From NCBI GenBank assembly GCA_932294295.1, contig OW028574.1:13836215-13900214 (forward strand): DNA of 64,000 bases, in the 5' to 3' direction. The notes beneath the pieces are model-generated. The model was not told the origin of the DNA and searched no databases. It worked only from the letters and a program-made list of their open reading frames with translations. Positions 12,230 to 19,770 of the stretch are shown here, in pieces. The DNA is from Alitta virens (taxonomy: Eukaryota; Annelida; Polychaeta; Phyllodocida; Nereididae). The position numbers and the translations under genes are program-made. Within the stretch, counting starts at the first letter, position 1. The number at the start of each line of letters is the position of its first letter.

Positions 12230-12900
12230 GGCACTCAATAAATGATCCGCTTGCAATTTCCACTTGCTTTCTCTCCCAACAAAAAGCCTGTAATGACCAC
12301 TTAACACCCCTATCCAGGTCAAGAATCACCCTCAGTCTGACCTCAATACGGTGTGTTACATAATGAAAACAAAAGAAGGCTAGGGGGGTGGCCACAGCAT
12401 GCCAAATGGAAGGGTATATTAGACACAATGGGCTGAGTTATATTCACTCTTATTGCACACACATGTCATTATTCATCACATATATTAATTAGTTCTGATT
12501 GTAATGCCACTAATTTTGATAGGAAGTCTCTCCAAATTTCACTCAGGTCACTGTCACTATATTATAAGACACTCATGAGTAAAAAAATAAATAAAAATTA
12601 ATAAATAAATTATAAACTTATATTTATATATAATAAAATTAAAAAAAATTAAATAAAATTATTTGTACCCGCTTGAGATGCTACAGGTATTAAATGAGCA
12701 TTCTTAAAACGTTTATTTGATCATGAGATAAGCGTGTCATGGGGCCACCCACTGGGGATGCTCAGATGACACTTGAGCAGAAAAGACTTATGGCCTGAAG
12801 CTGTGTGATGCGCATGTCACCTGCATGATCTGAGGGGGAGATGACCATGGGGGCTGAGTTCTGGAGACCCCCCATAGCAGACAGTTCTCCCCTCCAGCTA
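12230..12900. other. Intergenic region upstream of the membrane-protein gene
   Basis: Separates the minus-strand membrane-protein gene from the plus-strand promoter at 12910. It includes A/T-rich DNA (12580-12665, AATAAAT-type repeats) and a palindrome-poor stretch. No clear TATA box for the minus-strand gene is visible. Confidence 0.4.
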
Positions 12901-12909
12901 ATTATTTAG

Positions 12910-12917
12910 TATAAAAA
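12910..12917 (+). promoter_or_regulatory. TATA box of a plus-strand promoter
   Basis: TATAAAAA on the plus strand, followed about 35 bp later by an initiator-like CCATTC (A at 12945) and, 80 bp further, by a consensus 5' splice site. The only plus-strand gene it can serve inside the element is the polymerase. Confidence 0.6.
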
Positions 12918-12944
12918 GTACAAGGCTCAATGGCTGAGGACACC

Positions 12945-13025
12945 ATTCACAACCAGGACTAGTGGGCATTAGGACATCACCAGCAGCCAAAACGACACCA
13001 TCAGCAACACTCTGCTTTAAAACAG
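12945..13025 (+). other. Predicted 5' leader exon of the polymerase transcript
   Basis: The stretch from the probable start (about 12945) to the donor AAAACAG|GTAAGT at 13025/13026 has no long reading frame and is CA-rich, unlike surrounding AT-rich DNA. It would splice to the acceptor at 19754, placing the first downstream ATG at 19771. Predicted from sequence only. Confidence 0.5.
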
Positions 13026-13109
13026 GTAAGTCGCCTTTTTTTCCTCTTGTTTTAATGTACATTCATTCCCCCTAACAGTCAGTCATGGAAACTCGTAACT
13101 CTTCAATGT

Positions 13110-13399
13110 GTTTTTTTTTTTTTTTTTTTTTTTGTACTTCATTTTATTTACCATATGTTTTTAATAGACTACAATACATATATAAATAGACATTTATCTA
13201 GATTCCGGTGTCGTTATTAAATGACATATTATATATATATATATAAAAAAATATTTTTGGAATTATAATATACTATACATCATTAAAAAAAAAAAACTAC
13301 TTTTAACAGCCGCTATTGACGGACATGCAGTACCATACAGTAAATACCTATATTCTCCCTCAGCTAATAATAATAATAATAATAATTACCAATGACATA

Positions 13400-13452
<53 letters not shown>

Positions 13453-13630
13453 TGCACAATACAACGCAATACAATACAGTGCAATACAGTGTAATGCAAT
13501 ACAGCGCAATACAATACAGAAAAAAAGACTATACCAAGTGGCTGAAACAATATTTTTTTATACGCAAATAATGCTTTATCTCGATTCTATTACTGACTTT
13601 GAATGAAAATTTATTTTAATTTTTACTATG
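13110..13630. repeat. Simple repeats between promoter and protease
   Basis: Poly-T (13110-13133), TA repeats (13232-13246, 13398-13416), (AAT)n at 13366-13386 and 13417-13452, then imperfect GCAATACA repeats (13453-13520). No gene. Confidence 0.8.
13610..13615 (-). terminator. AATAAA poly(A) signal for the capsid-gene block
   Basis: AATAAA on the minus strand, 18 nt after the protease stop codon. It is the only obvious signal after this block, because the eight genes overlap or abut and leave no room for internal ones. Confidence 0.65.
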
Positions 13631-13632
13631 CA

Positions 13633-14121
13633 TCAAATCAATTTACCCTGGCTATACAGCATTAAGCAGTGACTTTTAACATCTGTTATTTCCTTAAACA
13701 TTTTTAAAATACATGAGGGTTCATATTGCCTGCTTCTATAGTAAGCATAGGCCAGTGCATAGAAACCGCAGTGAGTAGAAGCTAAATACCCCGAACAAGT
13801 AATGTGACTTTTAAATGTTGACATAAAAGCAGTTATTTCTTCATTGTAGGTACGCTCGCCCAGTGAATCGAATACTTCTAAAAGACTCGAATCTTCGCTC
13901 TTCAACTTCCGCTTCTCCCTCGAATTACCATGAATGGTCAGGATCATCCAGTGGCCCACCTCGCCGCGTAAGTACGAGTTTTCATTACAATTAACGATGT
14001 AACAGCGCTCACGGCCGTCGGCTTTAACATAGCTCAGCGCTCTCGAGGGTATGATTGCCATGACGTACGAAGAGGCTGTCTTGTCATTCCAAAGTATCTC
14101 ATATAGCTCGTTTGTGTTCAT
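13633..14121 (-). CDS. Adenain-like cysteine protease (Polinton PRO)
   Basis: 162 aa. It belongs to the C5/ULP1-like cysteine proteases that mature capsid proteins in adenoviruses and Polintons. Visible catalytic set in family order: His57 in GHWMIL, acidic Asp85 in EVFDSLG, nucleophile Cys118 in STHCGFYALAY. The Gln that usually forms the oxyanion hole several residues before the Cys is not evident (the stretch there is SHITCSGYLA), so that part may differ. It is shorter than adenain (about 200 aa). Its start codon overlaps the capsid stop as ATGA (14118-14121). Last gene of the minus-strand block. Confidence 0.88.
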   Translation of the reverse strand: MNTNELYEILWNDKTASSYVMAIIPSRALSYVKADGRERCYIVNCNENSYLRGEVGHWMILTIHGNSREKRKLKSEDSSLLEVFDSLGERTYNEEITAFMSTFKSHITCSGYLASTHCGFYALAYAYYRSRQYEPSCILKMFKEITDVKSHCLMLYSQGKLI

Positions 14122-15497
14122 GTCAAATAGAGGTTACGTGCGTAATCGATTGAGAATAGACCTGGATATGTCACTTTTGTGAGCATAACAGCTGACTCTT
14201 CCAGTGGTGATCTGAATCTCAACTCTATTCTCACACAGCCCTCGCGAGTCACGGGGTAGAATTCCGAGTGATTTTGGGGAGCAAGGTCAATCACGAACAA
14301 GGTGTACCCCTCTTTGTATTCCTCACGAGTTATTCGCCCCTGATTGGAGCAATTCTGTTTCCCCTTGTAGAGGTCCGAGTAACAATGTAGATACTTATCC
14401 GCTGTAAAGTCAACACTCAGAGGCCCCCCTGGTGTAGGGGTGCCAGACAGACTCACGTTAATGAAATTGATGTCGTAGTGTCGAAAGTTGTAGGGGTTCT
14501 TGGCTAGGCTGCCACTCATTGATTCCCCAGACACCAGGCCTATGACAATTTTACTCGGCACTCGTCCATTGAATGCGTCCTCAATGTAATATGAGGATGT
14601 ATCGCGTGACAGATTGAATTTTCTGAGCTCTTCTTTGGTGTAGAAGTATTTGGCCAGTGAAATCTCTTTCACCAGGACATCTTGATGGCCCAGTAGAATG
14701 AGACTAGTGGGGGTCACGTGTTTCAGAATTAAAGTAATATCCACAATTTCCAGCTTGTAATCAGTTTTACTGGCGTTGGGGCTCAGCAGCCTGAACCTAT
14801 TGGAAGTTGGCGTGAGAGTGATGTCAATAGTGACACCATTTAGTAGGTATTTGTTGACTTTGAATACATCAACATCCACTTTGGCCAGAAGCTCAACAGT
14901 GCGGCTCCCACTCATCGCCTCGGCTCTCTTTTTAAACCCCTCGTTGCAACCAATCAGGAGACTGACGTCGTCCATGAAGCCAGCAGAGTCCTTATGAAAC
15001 ATTGCGCATTCTAGTTCAGAGTCATTAAGTTCAGTTTCACCTAATAGAGTGTTCATTAGGGCCTTGTAGCTGTAGCCTGTTTGACCACCTGTCACAACAC
15101 GATCGTTGAGGCGTACTTCCACTTGATCCCATAGGCCCTGAGCCAGGTTATTAACAGGTCCAACACTCCATACCCCCTCGTCTGCAGAAACACTCTCCGC
15201 CCCTGCAGTTGCAGCATCAGCATCTGGCTCAGTTCCTCGCTCTGGCACTAGCGAACCGTCACCCCTGACAATTCGCACTCTGGTAGCTAGGTATACATTC
15301 GATAGGTCAATGTAAGAAGTACCTACGCCTGGTACATGGAACTTTGCTTCACTCTCGGTTGAAAACTGGTTGACCGGCTTGTGCGAGAGATATTTCACAT
15401 CGGTGACGCCCAAGTTACTGGCTGGAACGCTGAACAAGTTAAGAGTATCCTCATAGGCCAGGTCTGACGCCTCTAGAACTTTTTCACCGCTTGACAT
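14118..15497 (-). CDS. Hexon-like major capsid protein (double jelly-roll)
   Basis: 459 aa. The start resembles the conserved Polinton capsid family represented by the C. elegans F54H12.2-type protein: LFSVPASNLGV, then FHVPGVGTSYIDLSNVYL, then WDQVEVRLNDRVV, and later ITLTPTSNRFRLL. These match the first jelly-roll strands seen across Polinton capsids. It would form the capsomer of an icosahedral shell, with the neighbouring penton, protease and ATPase completing a morphogenesis module. It overlaps the upstream basic-protein gene by 14 nt and the protease gene by 4 nt. The frame is intact throughout. Somewhat shorter than many Polinton capsids. Confidence 0.85.
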   Translation of the reverse strand: MSSGEKVLEASDLAYEDTLNLFSVPASNLGVTDVKYLSHKPVNQFSTESEAKFHVPGVGTSYIDLSNVYLATRVRIVRGDGSLVPERGTEPDADAATAGAESVSADEGVWSVGPVNNLAQGLWDQVEVRLNDRVVTGGQTGYSYKALMNTLLGETELNDSELECAMFHKDSAGFMDDVSLLIGCNEGFKKRAEAMSGSRTVELLAKVDVDVFKVNKYLLNGVTIDITLTPTSNRFRLLSPNASKTDYKLEIVDITLILKHVTPTSLILLGHQDVLVKEISLAKYFYTKEELRKFNLSRDTSSYYIEDAFNGRVPSKIVIGLVSGESMSGSLAKNPYNFRHYDINFINVSLSGTPTPGGPLSVDFTADKYLHCYSDLYKGKQNCSNQGRITREEYKEGYTLFVIDLAPQNHSEFYPVTREGCVRIELRFRSPLEESAVMLTKVTYPGLFSIDYARNLYLT

Positions 15498-15927
15498 GAC
15501 GAGTGAATATGTCGTTTATCCTCGCTATTTTCTTACTAGGTGCACCACTCGCTCCAACTGTCTTGCGCTTGATACGTTGCGTCCCTGACTTACGCTGTGG
15601 TGTGACTGAGCCCTTGAGTTTAGAGAGTGGGTTTTTATCAATTTTCCCCGCCAGTTCTGCATGAGCCATTTCGTTGGACTGCTCAATAGGCGACACTACC
15701 GTTAGCGGTAAATTTTGACCATTCTGTTCGCCTCTGCTCTGACTCGATCCGACCTCGCTCCGACCCTCACCCCTAGCCGCCTTACCAGGCTTAATGACAA
15801 CCGCCATAGGTTTTTTTGACCATAAACTCGTCTGCCCTGCAGTCTTCTGAAAATGCTCTATCCACGGTTCGGCTTTCATGGCCGCTAGTGATTTATATCT
15901 CTCCGCCATAACAGTTCCAAAGTGCAC
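15484..15927 (-). CDS. Small basic protein, probable DNA-associated core or minor virion protein
   Basis: 147 aa from ATG 15927. An internal Met at codon 7 (15909, MAERYKSL) is an equally good start and would reduce the overlap with the penton gene to 25 nt. The N-terminus has an aromatic phrase (EPWIEHFQKTAG). The rest is rich in Lys/Arg, Ser and Gly, ending in a strongly basic tail (RIKRKTVGA, KKIARIND, RHVKR). Placed between capsid genes, it could be a nucleic-acid-binding core protein comparable to basic adenovirus core proteins; that is inference from charge and position only. Confidence 0.7.
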   Translation of the reverse strand: MHFGTVMAERYKSLAAMKAEPWIEHFQKTAGQTSLWSKKPMAVVIKPGKAARGEGRSEVGSSQSRGEQNGQNLPLTVVSPIEQSNEMAHAELAGKIDKNPLSKLKGSVTPQRKSGTQRIKRKTVGASGAPSKKIARINDIFTRHVKR

Positions 15928-16346
15928 CTCGTGGCCTGAACTGTCTCACTACTAAGTTCCTGTAAAATGTCTCCTCTCGAATCCCTGAGCTCGAACGACA
16001 GGTGCTCCACGTCCGCCACTCTCACTGGCACATAGAGTACTGGCTGTAGGTGTGCATAGTTATGCCTTTTTATTTCCCCCAGAGGAATTGAGCGTAACAC
16101 TGGACTGTAAGTGTCACCCACTATGGAGCCTTCCAACTGAGCGCACGTCACATACATTACATCCCATTTGGACCACTTGCCACTTAGTGAGGGTACTGTT
16201 ATGTCAATAAGCCCCAAGTACCACTGTCCTTTCAGTAATGTATTTTTTGGTTTGGGGAATGACTCAGGCATTTGCACAGTGAAACTCCCCGCACTGTTTC
16301 TCGGGTTGATCCCCAGAGTCTGGTCGCTAGCGGCGTAAATAAACAT
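15885..16346 (-). CDS. Penton-like minor capsid protein (single jelly-roll)
   Basis: 153 aa. It has the pattern of the Polinton minor capsid (PY) family: an N-terminal SFTVQMPESF and WYLGLIDITVP, and a C-terminal YVPVRVADVEHLSFELRDSR followed by a final beta strand CTLELLWRR. It is predicted to form the vertex capsomers of the particle. It lies 16 nt after the integrase stop and overlaps the next gene by 25-43 nt depending on that gene's start. Intact. Assigned by motif pattern and position beside the major capsid gene. Confidence 0.8.
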   Translation of the reverse strand: MFIYAASDQTLGINPRNSAGSFTVQMPESFPKPKNTLLKGQWYLGLIDITVPSLSGKWSKWDVMYVTCAQLEGSIVGDTYSPVLRSIPLGEIKRHNYAHLQPVLYVPVRVADVEHLSFELRDSRGDILQELSSETVQATRCTLELLWRRDINH

Positions 16347-16362
16347 GACTGCTGCCTCCTTC

Positions 16363-17682
16363 CTAGTTTTTCTTCTTCTTCTGCTTTTTCTTCTTCAGAG
16401 TCTTAAGGCCTGCGGTAGGTAGCCACTGGTTATATTTACTCGGCCACGATTGATATTTAACAAGACTCTCACTTTCACCGTCAGCCCTCACTCTTGTTCT
16501 GATCACCTTTTCAATGCGGAAGAAAGCATCGGGGTCAAACCTTACTGCAGTCAGCTCGTTCGAATAGAATGGACCATCAACAGTCTCACCCCCGTAATCA
16601 TTCAGGTAGTAGACGGCAACGTTGTCCGAAAATTTTCTTGCCCTCACCGAGAACACTTCACCGGTAAACTGCTCGTCATATGAGCGAGAAAATATTTTTT
16701 TCCTATGATAAGACACCCTGACTTTGTCACCGATGGCGAATTTGTAAACACTTCGTTTCTTGTTCCTCGATGAAGAAATGGCCCTCCGGAAAGCAGACGC
16801 TAGGTCTATTGTGTTTTGAGTCACGTACTGATAGTCCCAAATGTCCTGCTCGTTCGACTTAGCCACTTGTGATGGACTGACTCCTATGCTCGAATGAACA
16901 GTACGGTTATACGAAGATACTATATTCTGAAACTCATCAGCGTAGCTGTAACTGTTGCTGTATTGGAAAAATTGGAACAATCTTTTCTTCAACCCCTTGA
17001 TCATGGCCTCTGCGTAGTTGGCCTTCGTTTCAGTGTTTGTAAAAATCATCTTTATATTCCGCTCCCCCATAAGTGCAGTGACAAGGGTGTTGGTAAATTC
17101 GGTGCCTCTGTCGCTCCTTATAAATCGAGGCAGTTTCTTCGATTCGTCATCCTCATCTCCATCACTCTCTCTCTCACCGGCTGGATCGCCTGCAGCAGCC
17201 GGAGCAGCCGCAGCAGCCGCAGCAGTCGCTGCAGCATTAGTGGGGCCATCAAATATTTTCCTGAACCCTTCGCACACATGTTTCCCGCTTTTGCTCTTGA
17301 CAGGTTGCGCTCTACAGAACCTCGAAAAGACATCTATTGTGACAAGGATGTAAGCAAGGCCGTCATTAGCTCGTGCAAATCTCTCTCCATTCAGAACTAG
17401 TAAATCGCAGTCCCACAGGTGATTGATGCCTGGTGCAATGACTCTTCTATATCTGACAGGTTTTTGTCTCCCCTCCTTGTGTAGCGTGACAATGTCCTGA
17501 GATTTGGCCCAATCATTAATTCGACTCAGACTAATGTTGTAGCGTCCTTCTCTCTTAATTACGGAGTGCAGCTTTGATGCACTTGTGAAACTAGCTGGCG
17601 ATCGAGGATTGTAAAAACGTCTGGATAAATATGCATCTATATCTTTAGGCAGGACCATTATACAGCCTTGACCCTTATCCAA
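16363..17682 (-). CDS. Retrovirus-like integrase with C-terminal chromodomain (Polinton INT)
   Basis: 439 aa. The N-terminal region (residues 1-85) is of Polinton type (SRRFYNP...). The RNase-H core has the D,D,E triad: Asp93 in LWDCDLL, Asp191 in RSDRGTEF, Glu225 in NYAEAMIKGLK. A further conserved segment is SSYNRTVHSSIG. A chromodomain-like segment lies at about 387-422 (RIEKVIRTR, then KYQSWPSKYNQWLP), followed by a Lys-rich tail. It inserts the element with 6-bp duplications. Oddity: an Ala-rich then acidic low-complexity insert (about 147-184), made of GCA/GCC-type triplets, sits between the first and second catalytic Asp. The gene overlaps the next upstream gene by 25 nt. Confidence 0.94.
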   Translation of the reverse strand: MDKGQGCIMVLPKDIDAYLSRRFYNPRSPASFTSASKLHSVIKREGRYNISLSRINDWAKSQDIVTLHKEGRQKPVRYRRVIAPGINHLWDCDLLVLNGERFARANDGLAYILVTIDVFSRFCRAQPVKSKSGKHVCEGFRKIFDGPTNAAATAAAAAAAPAAAGDPAGERESDGDEDDESKKLPRFIRSDRGTEFTNTLVTALMGERNIKMIFTNTETKANYAEAMIKGLKKRLFQFFQYSNSYSYADEFQNIVSSYNRTVHSSIGVSPSQVAKSNEQDIWDYQYVTQNTIDLASAFRRAISSSRNKKRSVYKFAIGDKVRVSYHRKKIFSRSYDEQFTGEVFSVRARKFSDNVAVYYLNDYGGETVDGPFYSNELTAVRFDPDAFFRIEKVIRTRVRADGESESLVKYQSWPSKYNQWLPTAGLKTLKKKKQKKKKN

Positions 17683-18644
17683 TTAAGTTTATTATTATTA
17701 TTATTATTCTTCTTCTTCTTCTTCTTCTTATTCACCTCCTCATCAGTAGCTTCTATTTTCTTTTTCCTCCTATTCACCGCTCCAGAGCCCGAGCCCGAGC
17801 CAGAGCCAGAGCCAGAGGCAGAGACAGAGCCAGAGCCAGAGCCAGAACCGGAGGAAGAACTCTTTTTACCGGTTTCCCTGTTACCAAATTCTTGACTAAG
17901 CTCTTCTTCTTCTTCTTCCTCTTCCTCTTCTTCCTCCTCTTCTTCTTCTTCTTCTTCTTCTTCTTCCCCCCTGGAGTATTTGTTCTTCATGTAGTGCAAT
18001 ATACGCCTCAATTTGACGTTAGAGACTAGGCTAAGAGGAACATCTCTCTCTAACATGAGCCAGTAAAACTTGTGATGTCCAGTGGGCACAGGGAACTCGC
18101 TAGATTGAGTGTGAAGTAGGAACGCAGAGTAATCTATAGTGTGAGCCCCTGAGCCAGCAGAGTTGCGGGGAATGAGTGCCCTCAATATTTGACGCGCTTT
18201 ATCTCGGTGAGAAGTAGAAGTCAGACGAGTATCAATGTCAATATCAATATCAATATTTCTCAAAGCGGCGTCGCTGCTCACACTTCTCGCACCTCTCCTA
18301 GACTGATTGCTAGACGCGTCGCTGGGGAATTTGTCAGAGTCTTCATCCAGCGGAGTCGGAGATGCCATCGACACCGACCCATTTAGCGATGTATTTCCAT
18401 TGCTGACAGGCCCCCCACCGCTTTCAATGAGCCCTCTCCCCCGACTCTGCGACAGGCTAGAAGTCGGCTCACCGTTCAGATCCCGCAGGGAGGGCAACTG
18501 GCCCGCTCCGCTGCCTATGGCAGCGGCAGGGGCCATTTGCCCTGGCTCATCTTGCGACTTCTTTCTATTGGCCTCCATAAGACTTTCGTATTTTTCATGA
18601 GGTATCACGTAGACCTTCTTGTTAAATTTCATTGTCAGAGTCAT
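17658..18644 (-). CDS. Polinton protein of unknown function with poly-Glu and Ser-Gly tracts
   Basis: 328 aa. The N-terminus, KKVYVIPHEKYESLMEANRK, resembles a short conserved phrase found in a Polinton protein usually adjacent to the integrase. A middle region (about 155-225, ARQILRALIPRN... then LVSNVKLRRILHYM) looks folded and helical. The C-terminal third is almost all low complexity: about 23 Glu, (GS)n, then Lys and Asn runs, all encoded by triplet repeats. It overlaps its neighbours by 25 and 23 nt. Function not assigned. Confidence 0.75.
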   Translation of the reverse strand: MTLTMKFNKKVYVIPHEKYESLMEANRKKSQDEPGQMAPAAAIGSGAGQLPSLRDLNGEPTSSLSQSRGRGLIESGGGPVSNGNTSLNGSVSMASPTPLDEDSDKFPSDASSNQSRRGARSVSSDAALRNIDIDIDIDTRLTSTSHRDKARQILRALIPRNSAGSGAHTIDYSAFLLHTQSSEFPVPTGHHKFYWLMLERDVPLSLVSNVKLRRILHYMKNKYSRGEEEEEEEEEEEEEEEEEEEEEELSQEFGNRETGKKSSSSGSGSGSGSVSASGSGSGSGSGSGAVNRRKKKIEATDEEVNKKKKKKKNNNNNNKLNWIRVKAV

Positions 18645-19026
18645 CTAGGGTAGACAGTAATTTCTTCAAGTGGGGTAGACAGTGCTCTAAAAACTCCACC
18701 AGAGTCTTGTAGTGCGTCACGTAAACCTGCTTCAACTGACGCCGTGACGCAACGCTGATTTTAATGGACGAAGTTAAGCGGTCATCAGTTCCTCGAACAA
18801 TTCTAGTAACCTTTCTGAGAACACGCTTGCCCCTGCTTAACTGTCGTAGCACACTGCTGGGTACTTCGACGTTCCCTTCCAAAGTGTTCAGGACGACTTC
18901 TGTTATGCAAAGCACCTGCTCACGGGTCGCATCTGCCAATAGGGTGCGACTGAGTCGAGCTGTCATCCTGTAAGTGGTTGTTAAAAGTTCTAAGAACTTC
19001 ATGCAACTAATCGCTCTCTCAGCCAT
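18622..19026 (-). CDS. Small helical Polinton protein, unknown function
   Basis: 134 aa, predicted mostly helical and basic (LLTTTYRMTARLSRTLL, LRQLSRGKRVLRKVTRIVR). Its ATG overlaps the ATPase stop in the string TAATG (19024-19028), so the two may be translated together by termination-reinitiation. Genes of this size and pattern sit next to the ATPase in other Polintons as far as I recall, but no function is known to me. Confidence 0.75.
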   Translation of the reverse strand: MAERAISCMKFLELLTTTYRMTARLSRTLLADATREQVLCITEVVLNTLEGNVEVPSSVLRQLSRGKRVLRKVTRIVRGTDDRLTSSIKISVASRRQLKQVYVTHYKTLVEFLEHCLPHLKKLLSTLDDSDNEI

Positions 19027-19694
19027 TATTTACGAGTGTATAGCACGAGAGTGTCCGAGGGTAGAATTGAGGTACTCAGTCGCACGTCGTCGTCCCCTGA
19101 ACTGGTCAAGTTATTCACTACTAAGTATCCACGTGGTTGGCGAGTTGCGTCCTCGTAAGCTTCGACTAGCCTCTTCGGAGTGTCGGGGAACATCTGACGT
19201 GAGAGGAAGTGTATCTGCTGTAAGTCACGGCATGTTTTTAGCAATATCAAATAACTAGTGTTAAGACTGATGGTGCGCGAGTATCGCGACTGGTGGTAGA
19301 CGTTTTGAGATATCATGATGACTGAAATGCGACTGTGATGCACGTCTCTCGTGAAGAGAGAGCACATTTCGCTAGATTTACATATTTCATCCATGAGGTC
19401 ATCGAGTACGAGTAGGCTGTGGCCTGTGTCATTGTCACTTTTCAATTCCTCAATCATCTCACGAGTAGGCAGTCCGTGATGGACGTTTAGATTTGTCACT
19501 TCAGCCTCCAAGTCATCAAACTTTTTCTGATGTACACCGTACGCGTAAAGTATTCTTTCAGGGGGTATGGTGTACATGGCTTCCGCATTCCTCAAAATGG
19601 CTAGAGTCAGGACAGTCTTACCAGACATTGATGGCCCCGCTATAACCGTAGAGGCGGGTGACTCGAACTTGAATACACCCATAGACTTCTCCAT
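19026..19694 (-). CDS. FtsK/HerA-type genome-packaging ATPase
   Basis: 222 aa, a usual length for the Polinton packaging ATPase. Walker A is GPSMSGKT (residues 20-27), with Lys26 binding phosphate. Walker B is LLVLDD (94-99), with the catalytic acidic residue there. A sensor-like ISQN follows at 128-131. It is the first gene of the minus-strand block and starts only 76 bp from the polymerase ATG on the other strand. It is expected to drive DNA into the capsid at a vertex. No TATA box fits between the two starts, so its promoter may be TATA-less or lie inside polB. Confidence 0.92.
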   Translation of the reverse strand: MEKSMGVFKFESPASTVIAGPSMSGKTVLTLAILRNAEAMYTIPPERILYAYGVHQKKFDDLEAEVTNLNVHHGLPTREMIEELKSDNDTGHSLLVLDDLMDEICKSSEMCSLFTRDVHHSRISVIMISQNVYHQSRYSRTISLNTSYLILLKTCRDLQQIHFLSRQMFPDTPKRLVEAYEDATRQPRGYLVVNNLTSSGDDDVRLSTSILPSDTLVLYTRK

Positions 19695-19740
19695 GATTTT
19701 TTTTTCTGCTGTTTTTTAAACAAAATGTCTCTTTTTTTGT

Positions 19741-19754
19741 TTTCTTTCTAACAG
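19741..19754 (+). promoter_or_regulatory. 3' splice site before the first polB coding exon
   Basis: The pyrimidine-rich run TTTTTTTGTTTTCTTTC leads into TAACAG ending at 19754. It has all the properties of a genuine acceptor, including a CTAAC branch-like element. It implies that the polymerase mRNA has an upstream leader exon. Confidence 0.65.
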
Positions 19755-19770
19755 TCTTGCGGACCAGGTT

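Larger units (their letters stand above)
13026..19754 (+). other. Predicted first intron of polB, spanning the opposite-strand capsid block
   Basis: The donor GTAAGT begins at 13026. The acceptor TTCTAACAG ends at 19754, after a pyrimidine-rich tract and with a CTAAC branch-like motif. At 6,729 bp the intron contains eight complete minus-strand genes. The coupling of this donor with this acceptor is inferred; each site alone is a strong match to consensus. Confidence 0.45.

Noticed and set aside
13316..13606. 96-aa plus-strand frame rich in Ile and Tyr
   Set aside because: Built from AAT/TA microsatellites.
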